A stretch of 64,000 bases of DNA. Origin: Rhytidiadelphus loreus. Its lineage: Eukaryota; Streptophyta; Bryopsida; Hypnales; Hylocomiaceae. The position numbers were made by a program, and so were the translations under genes. Location: assembly GCA_947034895.1 (NCBI GenBank), contig OX344762.1:2172501-2236500 (forward strand), given 5' to 3'. Under the pieces are notes generated by a model that saw only the letters and a list, made by a program, of their open reading frames with translations, ran no database searches and was not told the origin of the DNA. Shown piece after piece: positions 1 to 12,814 of this stretch; position 1 is the first letter of the stretch; every line of letters begins with the position of its first letter.

Positions 1-1501
1 ACAACTATGATCAACTTATAATTATGTTGGATTTTTTTTTTAAATGGTCATGAAATTGAAGAACCAAAAAATTTGTGAATGTTGAATTTCACAAAATTCT
101 AAATTTCTAGTTGGTAAAATGGTAAATAATATAGAATTCAAAATTGTACATTTAAAATTTATATTTTTTTTATTGAAAATTTTAGGATTTATCAATTAAT
201 AAATTTCATTACATTTGTTAATATGAAATATTTTTAAATTTTATTAAAATTTTAAGTTAATTGAAACGAAATAGTTTTTTCTAGTAAATGCTTACCAATC
301 TATTGACAATACAATTATGGATTATAGGAAATAGACCAACTCAACTAGTTTTGAGAAATGTTTGGCAATTTCATCCATTTTTCCAAACATTTTTCTTAGT
401 ATTATAGTAGTCATTGTCCATATCAAGTAAGATTTTGGCAAATATTTGGTGAGAAAATTATGCAAACTATCCTGGACTAAGTAAATACGGGTCGTTGCAA
501 GAAACACCTATCATTTTTGTTTCAAAATAGCCTATTGCAATGAGTACCATGACTTTTGAAATATTTTTTAAAAATAAAATAAAATAAGCATATGTAATAA
601 AGCATTAAAAATTATATATTTCTAAAAATGTAGGCCTAGAAAAAAATTCTCTAAAAGTTATATAAAAAAGAGAGCAATGTAAAATGCCTAAAAAATAGAT
701 ATTTTGAATTTGAGTTTATAAAATAATTTTAAAATAAAAATAAAAATTGGAAATTTTTTCTAAACTTGGAGGTGCTCCTTCTCAACCATTTGCATCTTTA
801 GAAAAAAAAAATTGTGCTCTCTACACTTGTGCAAATTCCTAATTCTGACCACAATGAATTGTTTTACTTTATTTCACTCTTCTTTTGAATGAAGATTTAG
901 TTCCAACATTGCCCTGTCACTTCAGTTGTTCAGAGCTTGCTTTCAGCCTAGCACTAGTAAAAATGTGTCTTGTATAGGACAACAATGTTAGTGTGTAAGC
1001 CCTGTTATGAGCATAGGAATTTGAGTATGTGAGCCTTGAACACATCTATTAGTAGATATTCTACAACCATTGAAGATGCATATATCATAAACACCTATTA
1101 TATAGGTATCTATAACATAGTTATACTATAATCATGGAAGCTTTTAATAATATAAAAATCTATAAGTCTATAACATAGGTGCATAGTTTTTTAGGCTCAT
1201 GGCTCATGATTCTAGGTTCATAGAATAGCAACCTTCTTGTATAGGAGTAAGAAAATGACCCATGAGAAGACCTACATGACAAACTTAATTACTAGCGGGT
1301 CTTCTCATAGTCATTTCTCTAGCCTATGAAGCCCTTGTTTCCATTTGTGGTGTTAGAAAGGTATTTCAAAAGCATGTATTCAAGGTAAGGTGGGCACATC
1401 CAAAATTGCACCTTGCCTAAAACTACCATCATCATTCTATGTACATCTTCAAAATGAATAAGTGTACTTATGTTGAAAAAACGATGTTAGAGCATCGACC
1501 A

Positions 1502-1686
1502 AAAAAAGTTTGACCCTTCATAGTGTTTGTACTTTGTATAAGGTATCCAATGTCAGGTTCTTTGGTGCGTTCAAACCTCCTTTCACTTACCAACAAGAAA
1601 ATATGCAAATTTGACCAATCTAATAATAGTAATTAGGCACAGTAGAAAAAAATGACAATTTGGGGGTACCTACCTTAAAGCTCATA
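1502..1686. repeat. Dispersed repeat, copy 1 (partner 34610-34785)
   Basis: About 180 bp align in the same orientation with 34610-34785. The shared blocks begin with a TTTGACCCTT segment, continue through TTCTTTGGTGCGTT, and end with ACCTTAAAGCT. Substitutions and small indels are scattered between the copies. No coding potential is seen. It is probably a relic of an unidentified transposon. Confidence 0.6.
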
Positions 1687-3779
1687 ACATTGTTAACTAG
1701 CCTAAGCCATGCTCCCTTAGAGATTAGGATAATCCCTCCACGGATCTTTGAGAGTGAATTTAGTTTAATGTGTGAAGAGTCATTGGCTAGTTGGGAAGTT
1801 GCAATGCTAGTTTTATTAGGTGACTAGGAAGTTGGAGAAAATCATTGGTTGTCTAGGAAGTTGCAATTTTGAGACTCCCACTTTCAAGGGGAGCAAAAAA
1901 GTCCCTTCTAATGCTAGTGAACCCTTTAAGAATGAGATTCACTGCCAACTAGTCAAACATCTGAGTTGAATGTAGCCTATTAGATTGTGTTTGAATATCA
2001 ATACAATATTTTTATTACTTGAAACTATGACTTTTTAATCATTGTGAGAAATTTCAATTTTTTTGAGAAAAATTGTAATTGATATCATTTTTATTGTAAA
2101 AATTAAAATAAATAAGTAAAAATATTCAAAATAATCCAAATTATTTATAAAAAAATTCAATAAGTACAAGTAAAAATGGAGATTAGTATAAATTTTTTTC
2201 AATTAGTTATTTTTTATTTATTACACCCACAACAACCACAACAAAGATCTTGAAGTCAAATTCAGCTATGAAACCAAATTTACCCTTGTATTTAATTGAT
2301 GTATAAAATTTTGATATTCTTACTAGTGAAAAAATCAATTTTTTATTTATTTATTTATTTTCAAAAAAATTAGAGGGAAAATCAAATTATTGTGATTTTG
2401 TGGGTCATTGCAAGAAAAATCGGTCATATTTCAAGTCACAATGAGGGGATACTTTCTTGTCATCTTCTATAACTTTTGAAGCATAAACCTTAGGAGCTTA
2501 AATTTTTTATTGGAGATGTCTAACTTGATGGTAATCAGACACCTTATTTTTTAGAAATTAAAAAAAATCATTTTATTATGAAAAATCATTTTTGTTAATT
2601 GGTCACACTATGAGGTCTCACTACATTAGGAGTCTCCAAATTCAATGATTTGGAGCTGAAATTGTTATGGTCTATTTTCATAGTAGAAGAGCATATTCCT
2701 ACCAAAGGAAATCTAAAAATATATAATTTTTTGTCTTCCACATGATTGCAAATAACACTCCCATTGCACGCAATTTCTAAACAATGAAGATGGTTCTAAG
2801 TTCAATCTTGTAGTGAAATTTCATCACTATGAACTCTTTCCAAATGGTCAATTTTTGGTTTTTAAATAAATTGATTTTCCTATTTTTTATAAATTAAAAT
2901 ATAAAAATAAAATTATAATATCTATTTTTATGATATTTTGATATTTTCTAGTTTTCTTACTTAGATAATTTTTCTATGTTTTTCCTTTTTAGGTGGTACC
3001 TTCTTCTTCAAGGTATATACATCAAACATATTTTTTACATTTAAAAAGAAAATTCTAATTCTAAAGCCCTCTTGAAACAAAAAATGAGTAATGTGCAAAA
3101 TACTACACTTTTCAAATGGCCTTTCTTGCAATGACCCTTTAAAGTTAAAAGTTAAAATAAATTTATAAAAATTAAAATATATATTATAATAATCCAGAAT
3201 TTTTGCCATAAATGAAGGTTAGAATGAAAAACTTAATATTGTAATTTAACTTGAAAATTTATTTTAAAAGGAGAGAATATGAATGAAAAACACATCATAT
3301 TGTATTATTTGGATTTTAGCACATGGAGCTTGAATGTAATTGCGATAATTCTTTTAATGTTTGTTTTTTTGTAAAATTTCAAGATGAAGTAGAAAGAAAT
3401 CTTTCTTAGTTTAATAATCAAATACCAAAAATGATTATTTAAAAGTTACAATCAAGGTTGACTAAGGCGCACCCACTTTTGGGATGCATGGGCTATTAGG
3501 GGTTAATAATGTTATACTTAGAGTGAGTGACACAATTAATCTTTTTAATAGTGGTTCAACATCCTTCAAAATTTTACTCTATATTTTGGTCTACAAATAT
3601 TCACTCAGCTTTTTAGGCCTACACAACCATGTTTGCAACTCTATCCTATTATAGATTCCATGGCTTCTTTCCATGCTCTAATGGTGGGCAAAGATCATAG
3701 AGAGAGCTACTAGGTCCAAATGAGCAATTGCACTAACATGTAAACCCAATGGATTGAAAGGGATTAAGTAAAAATTCCA

Positions 3780-3960
3780 CACATATTCAACCAATGGGGT
3801 TGTCCACTGATTTTGTTGAAATATGAAATCCTCCTTTTCTGCTCATCGAGACTAGCAAGACAATTGGTGGGATCTCTTTGTCTTCTAGTATTTTTTTTGT
3901 CCACCAATGGAACATGGAAAGAGGCCCTCATGATATTGGATCGAGTGTTGGAAGGTTGTT
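3780..3960. repeat. Dispersed repeat, copy 1 (partner 44290-44460)
   Basis: A block reading CCAATGGGGTTGTCCAC and then TCCTCCTTTTC matches the stretch at 44300-44420 in the same orientation, with many substitutions. The copies are degenerate and non-coding, so this is probably an old transposon fragment. Confidence 0.45.
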
Positions 3961-5798
3961 GGCCCAGGCACAATTTAGAATTGAGGTACTGTCATATCAT
4001 GCTTCCTTGTACATTACAATACATTAAAAAAACGAATTGAATATTAACCACTAGCAAAGTGATTCTTAAATGTTATGAGTTTTTACTCTTGATGAATATT
4101 TTTACCAACTAAGGTGGAAACACCTAAAACTATCAAAATAAGCAATTCAACATAGTTAAAGGTACCTTTTTCTAAAGAAATATTTTTATAGTGTTAACAA
4201 TTGAAAATATTGAATTTCAAAAAATAAATAAAATATATGGATAAGGCATCTAATTTCTATAAGTTTTCAAAGTGGAACTTCCTAGGGCACCCTAAAACAC
4301 ACTCTAGGAAAAGTGGAAAACTTCTTTGGTTTTGAATCCAAAATTTAAAAAAATCAACAAGTAATCGGAGATAAGTATAGGGATGGTTGAATGAAACTTT
4401 GGAGAAACACTTCAAGGGAAGTCTACTATGCATGAATGGGTAGAAGGACAATATTGGATGTTTTTTCCATATATCTATAAAAATCCCCTCTTTGAATAGT
4501 ATTGATATCTATGGTTTTGGTAAAAATCTTCATCAAGAGTAAAAACTTGTAGCATTTTCAAATCAATGAGTGTGGCAATATTAAAAGTTCATTATTAGTG
4601 TTGTAGTGTTATAACATCTTCTATTGGTTATTAGAAAATTATGTAGTTTGACTATATGTATTACAGTCCAGCGGTGCAGACTCATTCTGTACGGAAGCAA
4701 ACCCCAAGGTGAGTTCTTGAATGAGCTTCCATACACAATGCATCTATATCAGCACATTCTTGTATGTTAAGAGTGTCAAGATTCAAAAACTATAGAATCA
4801 GTGGGGCATGTTGACACTACGTTCAGACTTACATAAACTAGCTGTGACTTACATGCTCTATTCAACCTAAATAAAGAATGTACAAAACTAATAAATTGCA
4901 TGAGCTTGTTAATGCAAAGTGCTTCAATCACTATGGTGATCACTTGATATTAGACAAAAGGTTGCATGAGGGACAAACCCCCTTCCAATGGTCTTTAAAG
5001 GTGCAAGGAGCAAAATGACCTCGTTCATTGTAATTGCCTTCCTAATAATTGCCTAGTCTTCTACCTCCCTCCTTAGTCGTCACTATGTCCAGCTATTACA
5101 ACAAAGTCATAACAAAGAGTTGAAGGAACTTAATGGGAGTATGGGATCACAGTGGGAACAACAGAATTGACTACCTCTAACGATTTGGTAGTAGAATCGG
5201 CTATACTCCTCCTTGTGATACATTTTGCTTCTCAATTATGTCTTGAAATGTGCCGAATTGTCATTGAGGTTCTTAATGTCTACAGTACTACAAATTTACG
5301 TTATCCTTGTTCCTAAACAAACCTATTCTTATAAGTTTTGCAAGTTTGTACTTTGGAGCTTTTTTTGCAGTTAAATTATTATTGACCACCAATAGACATA
5401 TCTTTTGGCCCAACAAGCTAATGTAAATGTCAAAATGATGCATGAAAATACAACCAATTTAACATAATTGACTCTGCAGTAATGGGAGTGCTAAGTAGAT
5501 CTTTGAACTGAATAAGTTCCTTTACTAGGGCATGAATATGATATTAGAGGAGGATGTTTGCAATGGACATCTTGTACCAATTGTGAGGGGATATCTTGGA
5601 CTATGTCTATACATGATTGCGATAGTGTCACAAATTGCATCATTTATGTTAGGTGCTTAGAAGTTATTTTGTCCCTAGAACAAACTCTCACTTAAAAAAG
5701 GCAATTCAATGGACTTACACTTATAAGCCAAGACACTACTAAGTAGTAGTTGTAAGGTAGTGATGACAATTGTGTAGGGTCTTTCCCTTGGGGGAGCA

Positions 5799-5832
5799 CT
5801 ATTTCTCACCCTTTTTATTGCGGCTATTTATT
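5799..5832 (+). repeat. 34-bp module, inverted copy at 27624-27657
   Basis: Thirty-four consecutive bases (core CTCACCCTTTTTATTGCGG) are identical to the reverse complement of 27624-27657, about 22 kb away. Flanking sequence on both sides is unrelated or nearly so. This suggests a conserved internal or terminal segment of a mobile element. Confidence 0.6.
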
Positions 5833-6172
5833 ATTCTGGCCCCCTGCTGCCGCAACCTGCCATCTGCTGGCCCTACTGGACCCTCTTCCACGTGCTGGTT
5901 GCATTCAATGCCTGGCACAGCATATGGGTATAAGTACGCTAGACCCATGCAATTTAGGCAAAACCCTGTTGTACTATTTTGAACATAAAGTACTAAATAG
6001 TACTTTATGTACTTCTGTGCAATTGATCTCCGCCGTTGATTTTGGATCAAGGGAGTAATTAGCTGTGAGATATTGGGCGGTTTATTTGACAGAATCTGCC
6101 AGGGCTGTGGCAGACCATAAAGCATTGCCGAGCTTCCAAATTTTAAAGATTCAGTTGTAACTGTAATTACAA

Positions 6173-6310
6173 GTCAGACTGCCTAAGTGTCGGATTAAAC
6201 TTTAAATGGCTTGGAGCATCCAAGGCTACCTAAGTGGCGGATTAAACTTTGAATTGGCTTGGAGCATCCAAGGCTGCCTCATTGGCGGATTGCAATTGAA
6301 CAGGCCACGT
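6173..6310. repeat. Tandem repeat, about 47-bp unit, 2.7 copies
   Basis: The unit contains CCTAAGTGGCGGATTAAAC followed by GGCTTGGAGCATCCAAGG. It starts near 6182, 6229 and 6277, the last copy being partial and diverged. The repeat is more GC-rich than the surrounding DNA and has no coding potential. Confidence 0.7.
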
Positions 6311-7611
6311 GGCCTTCCCGTGTGATGGAATTCAGTTATTCGTTAATATAACGATTCATTCTGGACTTAGTTACAGATTTATCACAACCTTTTGAAATTT
6401 GTGGATGAAGTTTTGATGAAATGCTATTTAAAACAAGTGATTGGATTTTTAAATATAACCACTGATTACAAAAAGGAACTAAATGATTTTATTGTAATTA
6501 AATATAGCCTACATTATTAATTTAACCTATTCATTATTATTTTTCCAAATTTGGAATTTTAAAATTTTACAAGAAAATGGTACTATATAGACATTTTTGG
6601 GATAAAAATAACAATTCAAAATTTATCTTTCCTATTTGCATAATCTGCACATCTAAATCCAATATATAGAACAATGACTTTTGAATATCCCATGAAGATT
6701 GGAAGTTCCAATACAATATAAGAGGACTTTTGTACAATGCATAAATTAGGTCAAGATCGGTTAAATTAGGTACCACGTTTGACTACCAATCACAATTGTG
6801 GTAATCCATTTAAAGCAATTTAAGTCATCTTATGAATATGTTGGGATCAATCTCAAACAAATCCAATATTTTGTGACGTAGGTAATAAAATTAGCAAGAA
6901 AACAATAATATGAGCTAATATAAGAACTGTTGTGTGGCCAAAATAGATAACATTGAGCCTAAGGGGAATTAATTACCACAAATCATTGTGATAGATAACT
7001 CCGCTTAGGCTTGATGTTTTTTACATCATAGAGATTTTTAAACTATAAATTCCCAATGTTGACGTGATGTATTGCCACTTTCTATGTACATACAATGTAC
7101 ATTTTATGTATATTTTATAACTTGTATTTGAGTCAAAATGGAGAGCTTAAGAGCCAGGTTTTCAATATCCCATAAGGATTGGGATTTTGTGTAAGAGATA
7201 ATATATGAGGACTTTTGTGAGATGAACGGACAATTGAAGATTTGAGAGAATTGACTACCATATAAGCCATGGTGGTAGACATTTCACTCCAATCTTTGGG
7301 TTTGGTACATTTTGAGAATGGGATCTAAATTATTGCCACATTTTTATGTACTGCATACATTAATTTTGTTGATGTGGTGCACTAAAGTATTTTATATGCA
7401 CTTTAATATAAATTAATCCACTTCATTGATTAATTTTGGTGTTTTGGTGCATTGCCATATTTTATATGCATACATAATCTAGGTCATGGCCTAACCCTAC
7501 AAATATGTGGGGTCAATCTTGTTTCCCAAGTTGTTTTCCATAGGTAATGAAATTAACAAGCAAACAAATTTGCTCCCCATTTTTTTAGTCGATCCCAAGC
7601 ATTTTAAAAAT

Positions 7612-7900
7612 GTGTTCCCGTATGAATTTTGTTTTGGCTCCCCATTTTTTTTATTTGAGCTTCAAGGTTTTTAAAATCATGTGTTCCCCTATGAATTTTG
7701 TTTGGCTCCCCATTTTTTTTATTTGAGCTTCAAGGTTTTTAAAATCATGTGTTCCCCTATGAATTTTGTTTGGCTCCCCATTTTTTTTATTTGAGCTTCA
7801 AGGTTTTTAAAATCATGTGTTCCCCTATGAATTTTGTGGAAGGCTCTCCCCATTTTTCTTTATTTTATTTTTATTTTTAAATGTGTTCCTCTATGAATTT
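7612..7900. repeat. Tandem repeat, 68-bp unit, about 4 to 5 copies
   Basis: The phrase GTGTTCCCCTATGAATTTTG recurs at 7612, 7681, 7749, 7817 and 7883, giving steps of 69, 68, 68 and 66 bp. The central copies are almost identical, each with GGCTCCCCATTTTTTTTATT and TTGAGCTTCAAGG segments. Similar CTCCCCATTTTTT strings continue as degenerate sequence to about 8110. Confidence 0.85.
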
Positions 7901-8515
7901 TGGGTGGCTCCCAATTTTTGTACTTCTTACCCATTTTTTTGAATTGAGCACTTTCCATTCTTTTTACTTCTTTCCCATTTTTTATAAATTGACCAAGTGC
8001 TCCCCATTTTTTCAATTTAGCACTTCCCTTATTTTTTTAATTGAGGCTCACTCATCATTTCTTTTATTTCCTCCCCATTTTTTTTAATTGAGCCCTTCCC
8101 ATGTTTTTTAGGTGATTAGCTTCTAATGATATTTTCTAATATGGTATTTTGTGAACAATACATGGATTAATGTTTCAATTCCAATTGGACCAATGCTACA
8201 ATATTTGTGATCACCAAGATATGACTCTTGAATTAAATTAAATTAAAATCCCTAAAAAATTGCCACTGTAGACTCATATTTTGGTTAAAATATATGTATA
8301 ATTTTAAAGTATAAAAATTGATTTGGTGTTTAATGGCGGGTTATTTTTAAAGTGTTGATTTGATGTTCAAAATAGTTGATTTAAATGTTCAATGACCGTA
8401 AGTAAGGGTTTCTAATGGGTCCAATTCACCATGGCCACACATATGAGGATCAATTATATTGAATCTATAGGGGTCAATTTTATTTAATCTATAAGGGGGC
8501 TTAGGATGACTAGTG

Positions 8516-8620
8516 GACACCGGTCACCTCCATTGTGACACACAAGTGACTACCTGTGACCACCGGTCACCTCCGTCGTGACACACAAGTGACCACCTGT
8601 GACCACCGGTCACCATCGTC
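8516..8620. repeat. Tandem repeat, 43-bp unit, upstream of the RING-like gene
   Basis: CACCGGTCAC recurs at 8518, 8561 and 8604, an exact 43-bp period, with GTGACACACAAGTGAC in the unit. The array ends about 190 bp before the start codon at 8811, so it lies in the likely promoter or 5' leader. Each unit carries the palindromic core ACCGGT within GTGACC/GGTCAC half sites. Confidence 0.8.
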
Positions 8621-8810
8621 TCTCTTGTGGGCAGTGAGCTTTGCTGCGCGTGTTTTTTGAATTGCAATGTTCTTGCGAGAAGCGGGCGCGTCGCTAGAAG
8701 CAATGGAGATAGGGTTTACGTGTACCCATTGAGTGTGGACGGTGAGTAGTGTGTGTTGAACGTGAGTGTATTCAAGCGAGTGGGAGGAAGTGTCAGTAGT
8801 GAGCTCCACA

Positions 8811-10664
8811 ATGCCGCACGCGAGAGAGAGGGGTAAGTCTGATGCGGGGAGCGACGAGGAGGAGGGTGGTAGGCCAGCACTAAAGAGGGCAAAATCCAAC
8901 GGGAAATCCAACGGGGAGGCGGTGGGGAGGGCGGCATCGAAGCTTTTTAAATCGGACGGAGGGAGATCAGGTGCTGAAAGCAATGGTAAGGAAGACCTCA
9001 AAGTTTTGGAGTGTACTCCCAAAACTGCTGCAAAGCCTAAGGGGAAGGGAAATCAGAGATTGCTGAGAGTCTTCAACAGCATTGAAGACGTTGATGAGGA
9101 AATTTCGAGGTTGAAGAAGGCCCCTCGAGAATTGAAGAAGAAGGATTTCAAGACCATGTTTGGACTCGTAGACATTGGCGACAATCCCCACCACTTCAAG
9201 AAGAATACTATATCTGCGGAGTCTTTGAAGAAGCTATTTGGCAAGCCTTACGGTGAGCATGGGCGGGCTGGGTATGCTTGGGGTGCATGCGAGGTGGAGG
9301 CGGTACAAGAGAGGGTGAAGTATTTGCACCCGATCTTGTACCAGCATGGAGAGGACGAAACACCCAATCTCGTCACAATTCGCTTCGCCGAAGGGATAGC
9401 TCTTGAGTATGAAGAGGGCGCTAGCAAGGTGAATTGGTGTGCATTCGGAGAAGAGACCAACAAGCGGCAACGAGGTCGGTACTTGTTAGATCGGTCAAAG
9501 CTAGAAGAATTGAAAAAAGTAGTAGGTGCATTGAAGAGTATAGACGTCCGAGGGAAAGAATGGCGGGGCATGAAGGTGGAGCCTGGTCGTGAGGTGAAGG
9601 TGGAGCCTGGTTTGCAGGTGAAGACGGAGGGGGGAAAAGAGGGCAGCGGTAAAAAGCGAGGGCTACAACAAGCTGCCACACTTGGGTTAGATCATACCCA
9701 GGCAAGTAAGTCGCGTCGTCTTCAGGTTGCAGACTGCAATGGATTAGGGCTTGAATCGGGAATGGCTTCGGTGTTGTGCATGCAAGAAAACGCAGCTGCT
9801 GTGCAGAGTATCGGGCAGTTGAAGAAGACCGTGGTAGCGGAGCGTCTAACAGACATGGAGCAGTTGATGGAGGCCATTCACCTGGAGCAGCAACACATTC
9901 GAGAATTGAAGAAAAAAGCAGTAGAGAGGGTTCAGGGAGCTACCCTCAATTGCAAGCAATCCGAATGGGGAATGGGCTCCTTAGAGAAGCAAGAGATTCA
10001 AAAGAAGGCACTCATTACGACACTTCAGGAACAAGGCCAAGATGCATTTAAAGAAACAATAAAGATGGAAGGCATTCATGAGCAGATACAGGAAGAGCTT
10101 GTCAAGATGAAGGCCGCAAGACAAGAGTTTGAAGAAGCAGAAGCTAGTCTGGCGGCATTGACAAGAGGCTTGCAAACCCGCGAGCTACAATTTGATGCAC
10201 TAGCCGTAGAGAAATTTCAGCTCAAGGAGGGAAGGAGTTCTTTGAATTTTTTGCCCCGTCCCATGGTGTATTCTCCCGAGGATTCGGCTTCACCTTCACA
10301 TAACTCCATGGATCCAAGCAAGTTCATTAGAATTACAGCCTGCAGCTTGTGTTCATTCCCATTTCCTCAAATGGATATTGTAGTATCCTCGTGTAAGCAT
10401 TTGTACCATCCCTTCTGTGCCTCGGTTCTTTTTGCTCGAAATTGCAAGTATATGGCAGAAGGGTGCAGAGAATTGTCCCATCCAGAATGGCATCGAAGCT
10501 TTGGTTGGGGAGAGCCAAATGCAGAGTTGTCACAACGTGAGTTGACGCTTGGATTGGCTGAAGAATGGAGAAGAATTATCAAGGAGAGAACGGATGAAGC
10601 TAGGGCAAGATTACCAGTAGTTGGTAAGTTTGCCTTATTAATTGTGGTTGGTTTGTCATTCTAA
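8811..10664 (+). CDS. Coiled-coil protein with C-terminal RING-H2-like zinc finger
   Basis: The first ATG of the long open frame is at 8811, which gives about 617 residues; the frame itself is open from 8766. The N-terminus is acidic and basic with a likely nuclear signal (KRAKSNGKSNG). A central unrecognised domain follows, then three sumoylation-type motifs (MKVEPG, VKVEPG, VKTEGG) near residues 257-276 and a long helical, probably coiled-coil region at about 330-470. Near residues 530-575 a finger of pattern C-x2-C-x12-C-x-H-x2-H-x2-C, then C-x6-C, resembles RING-H2 with altered last-pair spacing. I do not recognise the family. A function in ubiquitin or SUMO pathways is inference only. 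A good splice donor (GTAAGTTT) at 10624 suggests the true 3' end may be spliced. Acceptors at 10667 or 10691 are possible, but the first would give a 44-bp intron. Base composition is much richer in GC than the flanks, as expected for real coding sequence. Confidence 0.75.
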   Translation: MPHARERGKSDAGSDEEEGGRPALKRAKSNGKSNGEAVGRAASKLFKSDGGRSGAESNGKEDLKVLECTPKTAAKPKGKGNQRLLRVFNSIEDVDEEISRLKKAPRELKKKDFKTMFGLVDIGDNPHHFKKNTISAESLKKLFGKPYGEHGRAGYAWGACEVEAVQERVKYLHPILYQHGEDETPNLVTIRFAEGIALEYEEGASKVNWCAFGEETNKRQRGRYLLDRSKLEELKKVVGALKSIDVRGKEWRGMKVEPGREVKVEPGLQVKTEGGKEGSGKKRGLQQAATLGLDHTQASKSRRLQVADCNGLGLESGMASVLCMQENAAAVQSIGQLKKTVVAERLTDMEQLMEAIHLEQQHIRELKKKAVERVQGATLNCKQSEWGMGSLEKQEIQKKALITTLQEQGQDAFKETIKMEGIHEQIQEELVKMKAARQEFEEAEASLAALTRGLQTRELQFDALAVEKFQLKEGRSSLNFLPRPMVYSPEDSASPSHNSMDPSKFIRITACSLCSFPFPQMDIVVSSCKHLYHPFCASVLFARNCKYMAEGCRELSHPEWHRSFGWGEPNAELSQRELTLGLAEEWRRIIKERTDEARARLPVVGKFALLIVVGLSF

Positions 10665-10667
10665 TAG

Positions 10668-12790
10668 GCAAAGAGTGATTGTACATCTGCACAGTATATC
10701 GATTCGAAGAGCAGGTTTCCTACACCTCCCTTCTGGTCTGTTATAGCAACAGTGGACATGTAATTGTGTTCCTTGTTTAATTTCATATTTAACTCTACTT
10801 GGTTTATTGCTTGGACGTGTATTGTGTTCTATGTTTAGAGGTGGTCTCTTTGCACCGATGTCCTAAGAGTCTACACATGTAGCTTACAGTGAAATCAGTG
10901 TGGGAAGAAGTGTGCCCTAACGCCATATACTGTGGGGAAGTCCTCCCATTATTGTAAATGAAGTAGTACTTCTCGATTGATGCTAGGCACTTGTGCTCTC
11001 AAGAGAGAATATTTGGACTTCACTTGTATTTCATGCAGAGAGAAGAGTACTCGGGTTCCTTTTGGGGGCACTCATGAAGTGTTTTTTGTATACAATGGTA
11101 TCTTTAGTCATTTGTCTTCAGTTCAAATGACATTGTGAATGTACTAACGATTGGGAATTGGGGTCCGCAGACAAGAATGTACTAGGCGGAGCCAGAATAG
11201 GTATTTTTTGTGCTTTATATTCTTCTCTGTAAATGTTGTTGAGTACATGTGAGCCCTCAAGTTGGCACTTGGAACTCTGAACTTATTTTTCGCGATTTTT
11301 AGTTAATTTTAAGTGAAAAATAAGAAAAAATATATAAAAATACAATTATTGTGGGTTTTGGTAGAAGTCCCTACCAAAGAGGTGTGTAATGGCCTTAAAT
11401 GCGTGAAACACGTAAGACGTTACATTTTCACTAATTTTAGGTCTTATTAGTAGAAATAAGTAGTTAAGTTAGTAATTCCGAGCGATGTGAGAATTTGAGA
11501 GTTAACCAGTCCTAGTGTCTTGTTCATGTAATACAACAGCTATAAGTATACATGTAACAAACTGGTTAAAAGTTAGAGTCTAGTCTGAGTCAGTCCAAAT
11601 CCAACTCGAAAGAGTTAGATTTATTGTTTGCAGGTAATTTTGAGAAATACAGTCATTCACAGATCAAGATGGAAGAAATGATGATTGGAACATACAGAGA
11701 GGTGCTTTTCTAGGTCAAAGCATGCCAGGAGGTCAAATAGAAGCCCGATCATCCAAGATTCCCCCGGTATCAAGAATAATTTCCCCCCAAGGTGGAAATT
11801 ATTAAAGAATTGCTAAAAATAGCATTCTTATTGGAGATTTGGTTTTGCCCTTAGTTGATGGACATCTTGTAGAAGATTGCCCAAAAGTTTCGGGATTTTA
11901 CAAAACTCCACGATGACTCCATGGGAAGTCAACCGCTTAAAACTGCATTTGTAAATTCCTAGAAATTACCAATGTTGCGGTAAAATCTCACTAAAAATTA
12001 GGATAGTGTTTTGTGTGCCAATAAAGAGCCCTGTCAAGTTTGAAGACATTCCGACATTCCCAAGTACCAGAATCAGGACCGACAGCGAATTTTACAAGAA
12101 TTTACAACTTGACGACGGGTTGACCGGCGAACCAGGAGCTAGCGGTGTCCGAATGGAGCGTTTCAAGGGTCAATTCTTACTCCCACGAATATTCTAAACC
12201 ACCCAGGACTGACAGTTTCATCAAAAAACAAAAACTCCAAAAGTTAGCTTTTTAACTTTTGTTCTGAGTTACCGTGACTCAAATTTGCGCTTTAAAACGG
12301 CTGGAGAGATAGGGGTAAGGGGTCCTTTAGGCTAATTGGGGTCTTCTGAACACGATGGCGCAGTTTGTTTTCAGTTTCGAGTTGTCCCTCAAAAGATAGA
12401 GAGGGTCAGCCCTTAGTTTGACTTTTAAAAGGTAATTTTGGATTAATCTGGGTTGATTTTGCAAATATCTCTTGTAAAATCGAAGATTGGATTTGCTCAA
12501 GATACTTGTCTTGCGTAAGAAGCCATCTTTTGGACTAAAGAAAGCCAATTTAGAACTAACCCTAGATTAAAACACAAATATCTTGGTTAATTAGGTAGGT
12601 TTTCAAAATATCTTTGGGAAAATCAAATATTTGATTTGGGAAAAGATTCTAAGGCCATTTAGGGCCTAGAAGGAACTCGCTTGAGAACCTTCCTTCCCAT
12701 TAAACAAAGATTATTTTGAAAATACGTTTAGGTAGTTTAGCAAAATATCTAGATTGAAAGTAAAGATAATTTTACGAACAACTTACCGGG
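10668..12790. other. Intergenic spacer downstream of the RING-like gene
   Basis: No recognisable gene is present. The first few hundred bases may include the 3' end of the RING-like gene. Two short perfect stems occur: CTTATTTTTC with its inverse near 11283-11326, and AATAATTTCC with its inverse near 11777-11805. I see no other structure. Confidence 0.5.
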
Positions 12791-12806
12791 GGGGGCCGGG
12801 AGCGAG

Positions 12807-12814
12807 TATATAAG
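12807..12814 (+). promoter_or_regulatory. Candidate TATA box (TATATAAG)
   Basis: TATATAAGG lies just after a G-rich run (eight Gs) and about 30 bp before a pyrimidine-rich stretch. The geometry suits an RNA polymerase II core promoter. The sequence downstream is repeat-rich and non-coding for over 1 kb, like an LTR and leader of a retroelement rather than an ordinary gene. No reading frame supports either view. Confidence 0.4.

Larger units (their letters stand above)
1..7560. other. AT-rich intergenic spacer
   Basis: This stretch is strongly AT-rich, with long A and T runs, and no open reading frame in it resembles a known protein. The only structure seen is repeats, listed separately: dispersed repeat copies near 1502 and 3780, a 34-bp module at 5799, a short palindrome at 5983 and a small tandem repeat near 6173. 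I see no gene here. Confidence 0.6.

Noticed and set aside
7612..7900. CRISPR-like array
   Set aside because: The units are contiguous 68-bp tandem repeats without distinct spacers, in a plant nuclear sequence.
10624..10667. 44-bp intron at the end of the RING-like gene
   Set aside because: The donor is good, but 44 bp is shorter than plant introns usually are; kept only as a note in the gene entry.
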